DNA from: Chitinophaga pollutisoli
GTDB lineage: Bacteria > Bacteroidota > Bacteroidia > Chitinophagales > Chitinophagaceae
Direction of reading: 5' to 3'
Assembly (NCBI RefSeq): GCF_038396755.1
Contig: NZ_CP149822.1
Location: 3,100,001-3,164,000, forward strand
Length of the DNA stretch: 64,000 bases
Shown here: one piece after another, positions 52,872-61,509 of the stretch
Layout: each line of letters opens with the position of its first letter
How positions within the stretch are numbered: position 1 is the first letter of the stretch
The notes under the pieces: model-generated
Told to the model about the DNA's origin: nothing
What the model saw: only the letters and a program-made list of their open reading frames with translations
The model's database searches: none
Program-made: the position numbers and the translations under genes

Positions 52872-53732
52872 ATGTTAACATCCGTTTCCGACATCCGACA
52901 GATCGCCGTTTGCGGCGCCGGCACCATGGGCGCCGGTATCGCCCAGGTTTCCGCCGCCGCGGGATTTCCTACCCTGCTGTTCGACGTAAGGCCCGAAGCC
53001 GTGGCAGCCGGCATCGTTATGATCCGTAAAAACCTCGACAAGGCGGTAGAGAAAGGCAAGATAAGCCCGGAAGACCGCGAAGCCACCCTGCAACGGCTGC
53101 AACCCTGCCACCAGGTGTCCGATTGCAAAGCCGGCCTCGTGATCGAGGCCATCGTGGAAAAAATCCCCGTGAAAACGGCACTCTTCAGCGAGCTGGCGCA
53201 ATACAATCCCGCGACTACCATCTTTGCTACCAATACTTCTTCGTTGTCCGTTACCGCCATCGCGGCCGGAATTCCACATCCTGAAAGGGTGGGCGGCATG
53301 CATTTCTTCAACCCCGCGCATCTCATGACGCTGGTGGAAGTGGTGAGCGGCGCGCAAACCGCGGAAAGCGTTACGCAACTGCTGTACGCCGTGGTGCAGC
53401 ACATGGGCAAAACGCCCGTGCATGTGAAAGACGCGCCCGGTTTCATCGTGAACCGCGTGGCCCGGCATTATTATCTCGAAGCCATGGAGATCGCGGCTTC
53501 CGGCGTGGCGGACCCCGCCGTGATCGACCGCCTGCTGGAATCCGCAGGCTTTCGCATGGGGGCCTTCGCGCTGATGGACCTCATCGGCAACGACGTGAAC
53601 TACGCCGTTACGCGCTCACTCTACGAAGCCTTCGATCAGGCCCCCCGTTTCCGGCCCGGCGCCATGCAGGCAGCGCTGGTGGAAAAAGGAGATCTGGGCC
53701 GCAAAACCGGCAAAGGTTTTTACAAGTATTGA
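52872..53732 (+). CDS. 3-hydroxyacyl-CoA dehydrogenase
   Basis: The 286-residue enzyme oxidises 3-hydroxyacyl-CoA with NAD. The Rossmann start is clear (IAVCGAGTMGAGIAQVSAAA), with ATNTSSLSVTAIA and the catalytic His region MHFFNPAHLMTLVEVVSG, then the C-terminal dimer domain (DAPGFIVNRVARHYYLEAME; GDLGRKTGKGFYKY). Single-function length points to PaaH/Hbd type rather than FadB. Whether it serves fatty acid, phenylacetate or butyrate metabolism cannot be told. It probably shares a transcript with the epimerase gene, 34 bases on. Confidence 0.93.
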   Translation: MLTSVSDIRQIAVCGAGTMGAGIAQVSAAAGFPTLLFDVRPEAVAAGIVMIRKNLDKAVEKGKISPEDREATLQRLQPCHQVSDCKAGLVIEAIVEKIPVKTALFSELAQYNPATTIFATNTSSLSVTAIAAGIPHPERVGGMHFFNPAHLMTLVEVVSGAQTAESVTQLLYAVVQHMGKTPVHVKDAPGFIVNRVARHYYLEAMEIAASGVADPAVIDRLLESAGFRMGAFALMDLIGNDVNYAVTRSLYEAFDQAPRFRPGAMQAALVEKGDLGRKTGKGFYKY

Positions 53733-53766
53733 TTTACATTTGTGGCTTCATCTCAATTCATTAGCA

Positions 53767-54756
53767 ATGATCCTTGTCACAGGCGGAACGGGTTTTTTGG
53801 GTAGTTATCTGCTGCGGGCGCTGGTGAAGGCCGGCAAGCCGGTGCGCGCCCTCTATCGCAGCCGCATACCCGCCCAGGTGCAGGACGTGGCCGACAAGAT
53901 CGAATGGGTGCAGGGCGACGTGCTTGACGTCGTTTCCCTCGAAGAAGCGTTCACCGGTGTGAGCGAAGTGTACCACTGCGCAGCCGTTGTTTCGTTCCAG
54001 CCCGACACGCGCGACGCCATGATGAAGATCAACATCGAAGGCACCGCCAACGTCGTGAACATGGCGATCGACGCGGGCATTCGCAAGCTGGTGCACGTGA
54101 GCTCCGTTGCCGCGCTGGGCCGCGCGAAACAAAACGATCATCTTTCCGAGAAATCAACCTGGGAAGAAAGTAATAACAACAGCCAATATGCCGTCAGCAA
54201 ACATTTAAGCGAGATGGAAATCTGGCGCGGCGTCGCCGAAGGGCTCAACGCCGTGATCGTGAATCCCTCCATTATCCTCGGCAGCGGATTCTGGCACGAT
54301 GGGTCGGGGATGCTGCTGAAGAATGCCTGGAAAGAGTTTCCGTATTACACTGAAGGCGTCAACGGGTTCGTGGATGTGGAAGATGTGGTGGAAGCGATGA
54401 TCCGGCTGATGGAAAGCCCCGTTTCGGCAGAGCGCTTTATCCTCAACGGCGACAACTGGCCCTATCGCCAGCTGTTCAACGAAATGGCCCGCCACCTCGG
54501 CAAGAAGCCCCCGCACATCGCCGCCAAACCCTGGATGGCGGCTATCGTATGGCGGATAGAAAAAATCCGCGGCATGATAACGGGCAAGCGCCCATTGCTC
54601 ACCCGCGAAACGGCCCGCACCGCACAGCTGAAAGTCTACTACAACAACGGCAAGATCCTGGAAGCGCTCCCCGGTTTCCGGTTCCGCCCGCTCGCCGATA
54701 CCATCGGCGAAATATCGCGCAACTTCCTCAGCGAACAACAGCAAAGCGCTTCCTGA
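53767..54756 (+). CDS. NAD-dependent epimerase/dehydratase family protein
   Basis: The 329-residue protein has the extended SDR pattern: MILVTGGTGFLGSYLLRALV for cofactor binding, VYHCAAVVSF, and the catalytic Tyr-x-x-x-Lys in NNNSQYAVSKHLSEM with Ser in KLVHVSSVAALG. It resembles dihydroflavonol-4-reductase-like members; substrate unknown. ATG 53767 places the glycine motif at the family position. TACATTTG at 53735-53742, 24 bases upstream, may give it a promoter of its own. Confidence 0.9.
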   Translation: MILVTGGTGFLGSYLLRALVKAGKPVRALYRSRIPAQVQDVADKIEWVQGDVLDVVSLEEAFTGVSEVYHCAAVVSFQPDTRDAMMKINIEGTANVVNMAIDAGIRKLVHVSSVAALGRAKQNDHLSEKSTWEESNNNSQYAVSKHLSEMEIWRGVAEGLNAVIVNPSIILGSGFWHDGSGMLLKNAWKEFPYYTEGVNGFVDVEDVVEAMIRLMESPVSAERFILNGDNWPYRQLFNEMARHLGKKPPHIAAKPWMAAIVWRIEKIRGMITGKRPLLTRETARTAQLKVYYNNGKILEALPGFRFRPLADTIGEISRNFLSEQQQSAS

Positions 54757-54766
54757 ATCCCATCGT

Positions 54767-55462
54767 TTACTGCGGTCTGAACAACAGGCCGAGCATCACT
54801 GCCGCCAACGTTTCGCGCGTGGCGGGGTCAAGTTCTTTTTGCAGCCAGGCGCGCTGGTCTTTCCCAGTGAGCACTGCGGCCACAGGGATACCCTTCAGCT
54901 GGAATTCATAACAAATCCTGTCCGCGCTGTTCACCGCGCCGTAGCGGTTGTGCGCCGTTACCTTCAGTTCGTCGGTATTGGAACGGAGGATGCCGATGAC
55001 TTTATTGTCGTTCAGTTCCAGGAACGCGATGTTTCTTTTCACGATCATTTCCCAGCTTTTAAGCGGATCCGCGGCGGTAGCGCCGGCGTGGACATACCAG
55101 AGCGGCGCATCGTTCCCCATCACGGGGAACCATCCGGGAAAGGTACGCGCGGAGAAAGTAATGCGCGGTGTGCTGAGTACCACCACGGGCAGTTGGGAAC
55201 CGCCGTTTTTCACGGTGAAGTTAAACGCGTCGGATACATTCTTCCATTGCTTCGCGGGCGCGCCGGAAGGGATGCCGTTGGTGCGGGAAGTGGTGGTGTA
55301 GTCGCCGAGTGAGATCGTTTTGGCGGAAAACCATCCGTCGTCGGTTTTCACGGTGATTTCGTTGGCGGCGGTATAGAGCCCGGTTTGGGTAGCGTTCTTC
55401 GAAACGCCGCAACCGGCCACGAGGAGGCAGGCTGCAGCGAACCCGGAAAGGGATTTTATCAT
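54767..55462 (-). CDS. Hypothetical lipoprotein
   Basis: The family is not recognised. The 231-residue protein has a lipobox signal (LSGFAAACLLVAGCGVSKNA). The mature part is mixed alpha/beta with no obvious catalytic motif (ITFSARTFPGWFPVMGNDAP; WEMIVKRNIAFLELNDNKVI). It lies 10 bases downstream of the LpxD-like gene on the same strand and is probably cotranscribed, which hints at an envelope role, by context only. Confidence 0.65.
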   Translation of the reverse strand: MIKSLSGFAAACLLVAGCGVSKNATQTGLYTAANEITVKTDDGWFSAKTISLGDYTTTSRTNGIPSGAPAKQWKNVSDAFNFTVKNGGSQLPVVVLSTPRITFSARTFPGWFPVMGNDAPLWYVHAGATAADPLKSWEMIVKRNIAFLELNDNKVIGILRSNTDELKVTAHNRYGAVNSADRICYEFQLKGIPVAAVLTGKDQRAWLQKELDPATRETLAAVMLGLLFRPQ

Positions 55463-55472
55463 GACTTGTAAA

Positions 55473-56414
55473 TTAACCTTTGATTTTGTTCCACATCTCG
55501 GGGATCCTTTTGATCCAGGCGAGTTCTTTCATTTTGGTGCGCGCTTCTTCCACGGGTGAGCCGAAGTAATTCTTTCCGCCTTCGATGGAATCCTTCACGC
55601 CGCTGCCAGCAAAAACAACGGCGCCTTTGCCGATGGTGAGGTCTTTGTTCACGCCTACCTGTCCCCAGAGGATAACGTTGTCTTCGATAATGGCTTTCCC
55701 GCCTACGCCCACCTGTGCGGCGAAGAGGCAGTTGCGGCCGATCACGGTGCCGTGGCCGATGTGGATCATGTTATCGAATTTGGTGCCGCGCCCGATGATG
55801 GTATCGCCGCTCACGCCTTTGTCGATGGTGCAGAGCGCGCCGATTTCCACGTCGCTTTCGATGATGACGCGGCCGCAGCTTTCGAGCTTGTCCCACATCA
55901 CTTCGCGGTTTGCCCGTTTTTTGAAGTAAAAGGCATCCGCGCCGATCACGGAGCCGGAGTGGATGATAACGTTGTCGCCGATCTCGGTATGATCGTAGAT
56001 CACGACGTTGGGATGGATGATGCAGTTGCGGCCGATGGTAACGTGATGACCTACAACGGCGCCGTGGGAAATAACGGTGCCTTCGCCGATCACCGCGCTG
56101 TCGCTCACCGCCTTGTTCTGCGATTCATAGGGGCGGAAGCGTTTCACCAAACCCACGTAAGCGGAGAACGGATCATCGGTAACGAGGATTGCTTTGCCGG
56201 GGGGCACTTCCACATCCTTGTTGATGATGATGATGGTAGCCGCCGAGTTCAGGCAGGCGTTGTAATACTTCTCGAAATCAACGAACGAGATGTCGCCGGG
56301 CGTCACCTTGTGAATCTCGTTGATGCCCGTCGCCATCAGCGATTCGTTGCCTTTCAGCGTTGCGCCGGTGAGCGCTGCTATTTCCTTAACCGGTATCGGT
56401 GTGTCAAACTTCAT
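55473..56414 (-). CDS. lpxD: LpxD-like acyltransferase
   Basis: The 313-residue enzyme resembles UDP-3-O-acylglucosamine N-acyltransferase of lipid A synthesis. The N-terminal uridine-binding-type domain (GDISFVDFEKYYNACLNSAA) precedes many hexapeptide repeats of a left-handed beta helix (VIGEGTVISHGAVVGHHVTI; IGDNVIIHSGSVIGADAFYF). The likely catalytic His is in FDNMIHIGHGTVIG. Bacteroidota often carry a second LpxD-like gene, so this may be a paralogue and not the lipid A enzyme. ATG 56414 is preferred to a TTG upstream; TAACTTTG lies 21 bases before it. Confidence 0.8.
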   Translation of the reverse strand: MKFDTPIPVKEIAALTGATLKGNESLMATGINEIHKVTPGDISFVDFEKYYNACLNSAATIIIINKDVEVPPGKAILVTDDPFSAYVGLVKRFRPYESQNKAVSDSAVIGEGTVISHGAVVGHHVTIGRNCIIHPNVVIYDHTEIGDNVIIHSGSVIGADAFYFKKRANREVMWDKLESCGRVIIESDVEIGALCTIDKGVSGDTIIGRGTKFDNMIHIGHGTVIGRNCLFAAQVGVGGKAIIEDNVILWGQVGVNKDLTIGKGAVVFAGSGVKDSIEGGKNYFGSPVEEARTKMKELAWIKRIPEMWNKIKG

Positions 56415-56773
56415 ATGTACATCGTTAAATCGAAGCAAAGTTAGGGGGCGTTATCCACAATTTTTTTCTGCTTGTGAATAAAATTTCTTGCAAAATTTTT
56501 CTTTTGTGATGAAATTCTTTTTAATATTGTGTAGGGAAATTTATTTCCCTGTACTTACTAACCCATTCACATACTAAGAAAGTCTGATTGTTCTCGCAGT
56601 CAGACTTTTTTAATTCCAGCCCAAACCCTTTCCAACACTACGTTTCAACATACTCATCATCTCGCGCGCATCGTGCTGCATCGTTATGCAAGGCGTTGAA
56701 TTTCGCGTATCTGTCGGGGGAGGGTAGTTAGCCGGCCAAACGGTTTTCCGTTCGGATTTGGCTTTTAAATGGC
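56415..56773. other. Noncoding interval between lpxD-like and Crp/Fnr genes
   Basis: No protein-coding sequence is seen. TAACTTTG (minus, 56436-56443) is a -7 element for the lpxD-like gene. Two plus-strand hairpins lie at 56533-56550 and 56581-56606, the second followed by a T run, with no plus-strand gene upstream of them; see the separate entry. Confidence 0.5.
56533..56610 (+). ncRNA. Candidate small RNA with terminator
   Basis: AGGGAAAT/ATTTCCCT (56533-56550) forms an 8-bp hairpin with a 2-base loop. AGTCTGA/TCAGACT (56581-56606) with a 12-base loop is followed by TTTTTAA, an intrinsic terminator shape. TAATATTG at 56522-56529 is one base off TAnnTTTG. No plus-strand gene precedes the terminator, so a short transcript is possible. 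This is inference only. Confidence 0.3.
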
Positions 56774-57490
56774 TTAATCCTGCAGATTCGCCATTTTGAT
56801 AAGTTGCTGCAGGCGGAGAATGCGGATTTTTTTGCCGAAGAGATCAATCACTTTCTCTTTCCTGAATTCCGACAACAACCGGATGGCCGACTCCGTCGCC
56901 GTTCCCACCAGGTTGGCGATCTCCTCCCGGGAAAGCATCACGTTGATCGTTTCCTCATCTGCTTCCAGACCATAAGTTTCCTTGAGGGTAAGCAACGTTT
57001 CGGCGAGGCGCTCGCGGACAGGCTTCTGCGCCAGGTGCGTGATCTTCTGTTCCGCCCTTCTCAGCTCACTCGACAGGATCTGCATCATGCGCAATGCAAG
57101 GGTGGGATCTTTTTGCAACAGGCCGAGGAATACTTCGCGGGGGATGAAACAAACCGCACTGTCTTCCAGCACGGTTGCGGTTGCGGTGTATGGCTCGTTG
57201 CTAATGAGCGCCTTATATCCGATCAGGTCGCCGGGCTTCACGAGGCGGATGATCTGCTCGCGCCCTTCGTCGCCGCTGTGCGACAACTTCACTTTCCCGG
57301 AATTAACGAACCAGATGCCGTAAGGATGTGCGCCTTCCTGGAAAATGTCTTGCCCTTTACGGAAGACCTTGCAGGTTTTGGCGTTGGCGATCTCTTCCAC
57401 ATGTTCAGGCGTGGCGGCGGAAAAAATTTCGCCCAGGTATTTGCCGCAGTACGGGCAGGGAGATGGATCGCTTAACATGTCAGGTGCCAT
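56774..57490 (-). CDS. Crp/Fnr family transcriptional regulator
   Basis: The 238-residue regulator has an N-terminal Cys pair (SPCPYCGKYLGEIFSAA), a cyclic-nucleotide-type sensor domain (CKVFRKGQDIFQEGAHPYGI; IRLVKPGDLIGYKALISNEP), the dimer helix, and a winged helix with recognition helix (SREEIANLVGTATESAIRLL). The Cys pair is not the four-Cys Fe-S pattern of FNR. The effector is unknown. A full Bacteroidota promoter lies just upstream. It is a single gene, divergent from the pseudouridine synthase. Confidence 0.92.
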   Translation of the reverse strand: MAPDMLSDPSPCPYCGKYLGEIFSAATPEHVEEIANAKTCKVFRKGQDIFQEGAHPYGIWFVNSGKVKLSHSGDEGREQIIRLVKPGDLIGYKALISNEPYTATATVLEDSAVCFIPREVFLGLLQKDPTLALRMMQILSSELRRAEQKITHLAQKPVRERLAETLLTLKETYGLEADEETINVMLSREEIANLVGTATESAIRLLSEFRKEKVIDLFGKKIRILRLQQLIKMANLQD

Positions 57491-57509
57491 AAAATCGCTA
57501 AGGATGCGG

Positions 57510-57541
57510 CAAAATTACTAATTTACAGGCCCTTAACCAAA
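57510..57541 (-). promoter_or_regulatory. Promoter of the Crp/Fnr gene
   Basis: On the minus strand TTTG (57541-57538), a 20-base gap, then TAATTTTG (57517-57510). Both elements and the spacing match the Bacteroidota consensus TTTG-N19-21-TAnnTTTG. The start would fall about 13 bases before the ATG. Confidence 0.65.
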
Positions 57542-57544
57542 GCA

Positions 57545-58138
57545 GTGAGCGTGAACCTTCGCTATTTTACCATTTACAAGCCATACCAGGTGTTAACCCG
57601 GTTCGGGAAAGAAGGGGATAAAGCCGTTTTATCCGACTTCTTCGATGTGCCGAAGGATGTGTACCCGGTAGGAAGGCTGGATTACGACAGCGAAGGGCTT
57701 TTGATCCTCACCAACGACAAATCCGTCAACCAGCGCCTGCTGCAACCCTCGCAGGCGCACGAACGGGAATATTGGGTGCAGGTCGACGGCGCGGTGACGC
57801 CCGAAGCGATCCGCCGGCTCGAAGCAGGTGTTACGATCACGGTCGACGGGAAGCCATTCCGCACTAAACCCGCGAAGGCTTCTTTGTTTGACGCGCCGCC
57901 GGAAGTACCCGACCGCCATCCGCCTATCCGTTTCCGCCAGCATATTCCCGCGCCGTGGATACGGCTGGTGCTCACCGAAGGCAAGAACCGGCAGGTGAGG
58001 AAGATGACGGCCGCTGTGGGCTTCCCCACGTTGAGGCTCATCCGTTACCGCATCGGCCGCCTCGATATCCGGGGCATGCAGCCGGGCGATATGACCGTTC
58101 TCGACAAGAAAGCGTTTGATGCCGCACTCTTCCGCTAA
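57545..58138 (+). CDS. rluE: rRNA pseudouridine synthase (RluE-like)
   Basis: The 197-residue protein starts directly with the RsuA-type catalytic domain (LRYFTIYKPYQVLTRFGKEG), without an S4 domain, as in RluE. The catalytic Asp46 is in PVGRLDYDSEGLLILTND, and EGKNRQVRKMTAAVGFPTLR is the conserved C-terminal RNA-contact motif. RluE modifies a single uridine in 23S rRNA; the target here is inferred. The start is GTG at 57545, with GTG at 57551 possible. Confidence 0.88.
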   Translation: MSVNLRYFTIYKPYQVLTRFGKEGDKAVLSDFFDVPKDVYPVGRLDYDSEGLLILTNDKSVNQRLLQPSQAHEREYWVQVDGAVTPEAIRRLEAGVTITVDGKPFRTKPAKASLFDAPPEVPDRHPPIRFRQHIPAPWIRLVLTEGKNRQVRKMTAAVGFPTLRLIRYRIGRLDIRGMQPGDMTVLDKKAFDAALFR

Positions 58139-58177
58139 CACGCTGGTAGCCCGCGCCGAAATATGACAATAATTGAC

Positions 58178-58185
58178 TAGGTTTG
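58178..58185 (+). promoter_or_regulatory. Bacteroidota -7 element before yicC
   Basis: TAGGTTTG matches TAnnTTTG and ends 17 bases before the yicC ATG. No clear -33 TTTG is seen. Confidence 0.35.
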
Positions 58186-58202
58186 TCACATAAACAGATA
58201 AT

Positions 58203-59078
58203 ATGCTGAAATCCATGACCGGCTTCGGCCGTGCGGAGGTAACCCGGGGAGAAACGACCATTGTGGCCGAAATCAAATCGCTCAATGGGAAACAATTTGA
58301 AGTGAATCTCAAAATGTCCCCCTTACTGAAACCCTACGAATTCGATATCCGCAACATCCTTCAATCGGAGTTGCAACGCGGCACCCTCGACGCCACGATC
58401 AACATCAAACAAAACGGCGCCAGCCGCCCTGTAGTTATCAACACCGAGCTCGCCCGTTACTATTACGAAGCCATCTCCGGCATGGCGCGCGACCTCGCCA
58501 TCCCGCAGGAAGATATGCTCAACGTGCTCATGAAGCTCCCTGAAGTCGTATCCCCTGCATCCGAACAGATCACCGAAAACGAATGGAATGAAGTAGCCGC
58601 CATCGTCCGCAAAGCCGTCGCGGAAATGGACGCACACCGCGTCGACGAAGGGCTGATGCTGGAGAAAGACCTCCTGCTTCGTATCGATAACATCCTGCTT
58701 TACACCGAAAGAGTCCGCGAGCTGGACCCGCTCCGCAAAGAGAAAGTACGCACCCGGCTCGAAACCCTCCTGGCCGAATACGTTGGCAAAGAGAACGTCG
58801 ACGGCAACCGCATGGAACAGGAACTCATTTTCTATTTGGAGAAGCTCGACATCTCCGAGGAACTGGTGCGCCTGCAGAACCACTGCCGCTACTTCAAGGA
58901 GATCCTCAACGAAGCCGAGCCCGCCAAGGGCAAGAAACTGGGTTTCGTGCTCCAGGAGATCGGCCGCGAAATCAACACTACCGGCTCCAAAGCCAACGAC
59001 GCCGGCATCCAGCAATGGGTAGTGATGATGAAAGACGAGCTGGAAAAAGCCAAAGAGCAGGTGCTCAACGTACTCTAA
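58203..59078 (+). CDS. yicC: YicC family endoribonuclease
   Basis: The 291-residue protein starts MLKSMTGFGRAEVTRGETTI, the invariant YicC signature, and ends with LGFVLQEIGREINTTGSKAN DAGIQ, the conserved DUF1732 helix. E. coli YicC cleaves RNA and affects RyhB stability; RNase activity here follows from the family. Length is normal. gldH starts 8 bases after its stop, so yicC, gldH and the kinase gene are probably one transcript. Confidence 0.95.
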   Translation: MLKSMTGFGRAEVTRGETTIVAEIKSLNGKQFEVNLKMSPLLKPYEFDIRNILQSELQRGTLDATINIKQNGASRPVVINTELARYYYEAISGMARDLAIPQEDMLNVLMKLPEVVSPASEQITENEWNEVAAIVRKAVAEMDAHRVDEGLMLEKDLLLRIDNILLYTERVRELDPLRKEKVRTRLETLLAEYVGKENVDGNRMEQELIFYLEKLDISEELVRLQNHCRYFKEILNEAEPAKGKKLGFVLQEIGREINTTGSKANDAGIQQWVVMMKDELEKAKEQVLNVL

Positions 59079-59086
59079 ACAAGCAT

Positions 59087-59584
59087 ATGATCCGCACGAC
59101 GATATCTCGCTCCGCCTGCTTCGCCATCAGCCTGCTCGCATTCGCCTGCTCGCCGCCGAAGCTGGATACCTTCGAGAAAAACAGGAGCATCCCGCAATCC
59201 AACTGGGACGCTTCCTTCAAACCTGAATATGAAGTCACGCTCGCCGCGGAAGACACGGCGTTCTATTACAACCTGTACGTTAACGTCCGCCATACGGACG
59301 CCTATCCGTACAACAATCTCTGGCTGATCGTCAGCACGCAAATGCCCGGCGACAGCCTGCCGCAAACCCGGAGGGTGGAACTGCCCCTGGCCGACAGCTA
59401 CGGTAAATGGCTGGGCAGCGGCCTCGACGATATCTTCGAGCACCGTATTCCCATCCAGCAGCACGCGATCCTTCCCAGGGCCGGCACCTATCGTTTCACA
59501 TTCGAGCAGAACATGCGCCAGAACCCATTGCCCGATATGCTCAGCGTGGGCCTGCGCATGGAAAAAGCCGCTCCGCGGAAATAG
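59087..59584 (+). CDS. gldH: Gliding motility lipoprotein GldH
   Basis: The 165-residue lipoprotein has signal and lipobox (ACFAISLLAFACSPPKLDTF). The beta-rich body (YNLYVNVRHTDAYPYNNLWL; LPLADSYGKWLGSGLDDIFE) matches GldH, needed for gliding and tied to the type IX secretion machinery in Flavobacterium. Many non-gliding Bacteroidota keep gldH, so motility is not proven. ATG 59087 begins the signal peptide; the kinase gene starts 2 bases after its stop. Confidence 0.88.
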   Translation: MIRTTISRSACFAISLLAFACSPPKLDTFEKNRSIPQSNWDASFKPEYEVTLAAEDTAFYYNLYVNVRHTDAYPYNNLWLIVSTQMPGDSLPQTRRVELPLADSYGKWLGSGLDDIFEHRIPIQQHAILPRAGTYRFTFEQNMRQNPLPDMLSVGLRMEKAAPRK

Positions 59585-59586
59585 GG

Positions 59587-60603
59587 ATGAAACAAGCGAC
59601 AACAGCCCTGCCGGGCAAGAAGATGATCACCGGCATCTACATTTTCGTGCTGGTGTACACCGTGGTACAGCTCTTCTGGTGGGGCATCCTGCTGCACCAG
59701 CAGTCGCGGCAGATCGCACATTACGAGCAGCTGGAACTGACGCACCAGATGCACCAGCTCAGCGAGCCTTCGGCTTTTATGACCGAAATGCAGCGCCTCC
59801 ATCACGAAGAGCGCATGCGGACGCTGAAGTACATCGGGGAAGGCACCATCTTCCTCATCGTCATCCTCGCCGGCGCCGTGATCGTGTACCGCGCCGTGTG
59901 GAAGCAGATGCGGCTCCAGCAGCAGCAACAGAATTTCATGATGGCGGTTACGCACGAGCTGAAGAGCCCCATCGCCATCGTCAAACTCAACCTCGAAACG
60001 CTCCGGAAACATAAACTCGACGAAGAGAAGCAGCATAAAATGCTCAGCGCCACCATCCGGGAAACAAACCGGCTCGACCAGCTGTGCAACAACATCCTGC
60101 TGGCTTCCCAGTTTGAGCACCAGAAGTCGCAGCCGTTTTTTGAGCCGGTGGACCTGAGCCAGCTGCTGGAACAGGCCATCCAGGAACTGCGCGACCGGAT
60201 ACAAAGTCACGACATAGTGTCAGCCATCGAACCGGGGATCGGCATGGAGGCGGACAAGTTTATGATAACCCTGATGCTGAACAACCTGGTGGAGAATGCG
60301 GTGAAGTATGCGCCAAAGGGGACGGAGATCAGGGTAAGCCTCGGGATCGAACAGAACGACCTGCTGATGCGGGTTCGTGATGAGGGAGAAGGCATCCCCG
60401 CAGCGGAGCGGAGCAAGATTTTCATGAAGTTCTACCGCATCGGGAACGAGAATACCCGCAAGTCGAAGGGCTCCGGGCTGGGCCTTTACCTCACCCGGAA
60501 GATCGTGGAACAGCACGGCGGGACCATCATTGTGGATGACAACTTGCCGAAAGGCACGTGTTTTGAGATCAGATGGCAGGATTATTCCCCCCAACCTGTA
60601 TAA
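59587..60603 (+). CDS. Membrane sensor histidine kinase
   Basis: The 338-residue kinase has two membrane helices (MITGIYIFVLVYTVVQLFWW; EGTIFLIVILAGAVIVYRAV) bounding a short periplasmic helix rich in His and Gln. HisKA holds His123 (FMMAVTHELKSPIAIVKLNL), and HATPase_c has NLVENAVKYAPKG, RDEGEGIPAAERS and KGSGLGLYL. It starts 2 bases after gldH and lies 74 bases before an OmpR-type regulator, its probable partner. The signal sensed is unknown. Confidence 0.93.
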   Translation: MKQATTALPGKKMITGIYIFVLVYTVVQLFWWGILLHQQSRQIAHYEQLELTHQMHQLSEPSAFMTEMQRLHHEERMRTLKYIGEGTIFLIVILAGAVIVYRAVWKQMRLQQQQQNFMMAVTHELKSPIAIVKLNLETLRKHKLDEEKQHKMLSATIRETNRLDQLCNNILLASQFEHQKSQPFFEPVDLSQLLEQAIQELRDRIQSHDIVSAIEPGIGMEADKFMITLMLNNLVENAVKYAPKGTEIRVSLGIEQNDLLMRVRDEGEGIPAAERSKIFMKFYRIGNENTRKSKGSGLGLYLTRKIVEQHGGTIIVDDNLPKGTCFEIRWQDYSPQPV

Positions 60604-60677
60604 AATTAACCGGTTGTACGTAATTTTAGGCAATCACCGGAAAAGCATTTACCGTTCACCATTCACCAAATGCATTT

Positions 60678-61388
60678 ATGAAGGAAGCGACGAAAGCATC
60701 AATTTTGCTCGTAGAAGACGAAGAGAACCTGCAGGAAGCATTAAAACTCAACCTGGAGCTGGAGGGTTATGAGGTTACAGCGGTAGATAACGGGACCAGC
60801 GCCCTCAAAGCCGTCAAAAACGAGTATTTCGACCTGATCATACTCGACATCATGCTGCCCGAGATGGACGGCCTGGCGGTCTGCGAGAATATCCGGATAC
60901 AGAACAACGAAGTGCCTATCCTCTTCCTCAGCGCCAAGAACAGCAGCGCCGACCGCGTGCTGGGGCTCAAGAAGGGAGGAGACGACTATATGACCAAGCC
61001 ATTCAACCTGGAGGAATTGCTCCTCCGCGTGGAAAAGCTCATCGTCAAAAACAAGAAGATACAGGACAAGGACAGCGTTCCCAACGTTTACCGTTTTGGG
61101 AATAATATGATCGATTTCGCCGCGCAGGAATGTGTGGGGAAAGATGGTAAGCACCACGAGCTGTCTAAAAAGGAGACCATGCTGCTGAAGCTGCTCATCG
61201 AGAACAAAGGCGAGGTGGTGACCCGTGAAAAGATCCTGCAGGTGGTTTGGGGTTACAACGTATATCCTACGACCCGTACCATCGACAACTTCATCCTCAA
61301 TTTCAGGAAGTACTTCGAGGAAGACAGCCGCAATTCCCGTTATTTCCATTCCGTTCGCGGGGTAGGGTACAAGTTTACCGACGGCTGA
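60678..61388 (+). CDS. OmpR/PhoB-type response regulator
   Basis: The 236-residue protein has a receiver domain (LLVEDEENLQEALKLNLELE; Asp57 in DLIILDIMLPEMDGLA; Lys in DDYMTKPFNLEELLLR) and a winged-helix DNA-binding domain (LSKKETMLLKLLIENKGEVV; YPTTRTIDNFILNFRKYFEE). It completes a two-component pair with the upstream kinase. Targets are unknown. Confidence 0.95.
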   Translation: MKEATKASILLVEDEENLQEALKLNLELEGYEVTAVDNGTSALKAVKNEYFDLIILDIMLPEMDGLAVCENIRIQNNEVPILFLSAKNSSADRVLGLKKGGDDYMTKPFNLEELLLRVEKLIVKNKKIQDKDSVPNVYRFGNNMIDFAAQECVGKDGKHHELSKKETMLLKLLIENKGEVVTREKILQVVWGYNVYPTTRTIDNFILNFRKYFEEDSRNSRYFHSVRGVGYKFTDG

Positions 61389-61481
61389 TCCCCCTTTCGC
61401 CAGATAACCCCGCAAGAACGCCGATTTTCCGTTGGCCGCCGCCGCCTATTACTTCCCTCTTTTCCGGAGCGGGGCAGCAGC

Positions 61482-61489
61482 CTATATTT
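61482..61489 (+). promoter_or_regulatory. Bacteroidota -7 element before the LytS-like gene
   Basis: TATATTTG matches TAnnTTTG and ends 20 bases before the ATG at 61510. The -33 region is weak. Confidence 0.4.
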
Positions 61490-61509
61490 GGGCGGTTTAG
61501 GAATCAGAT

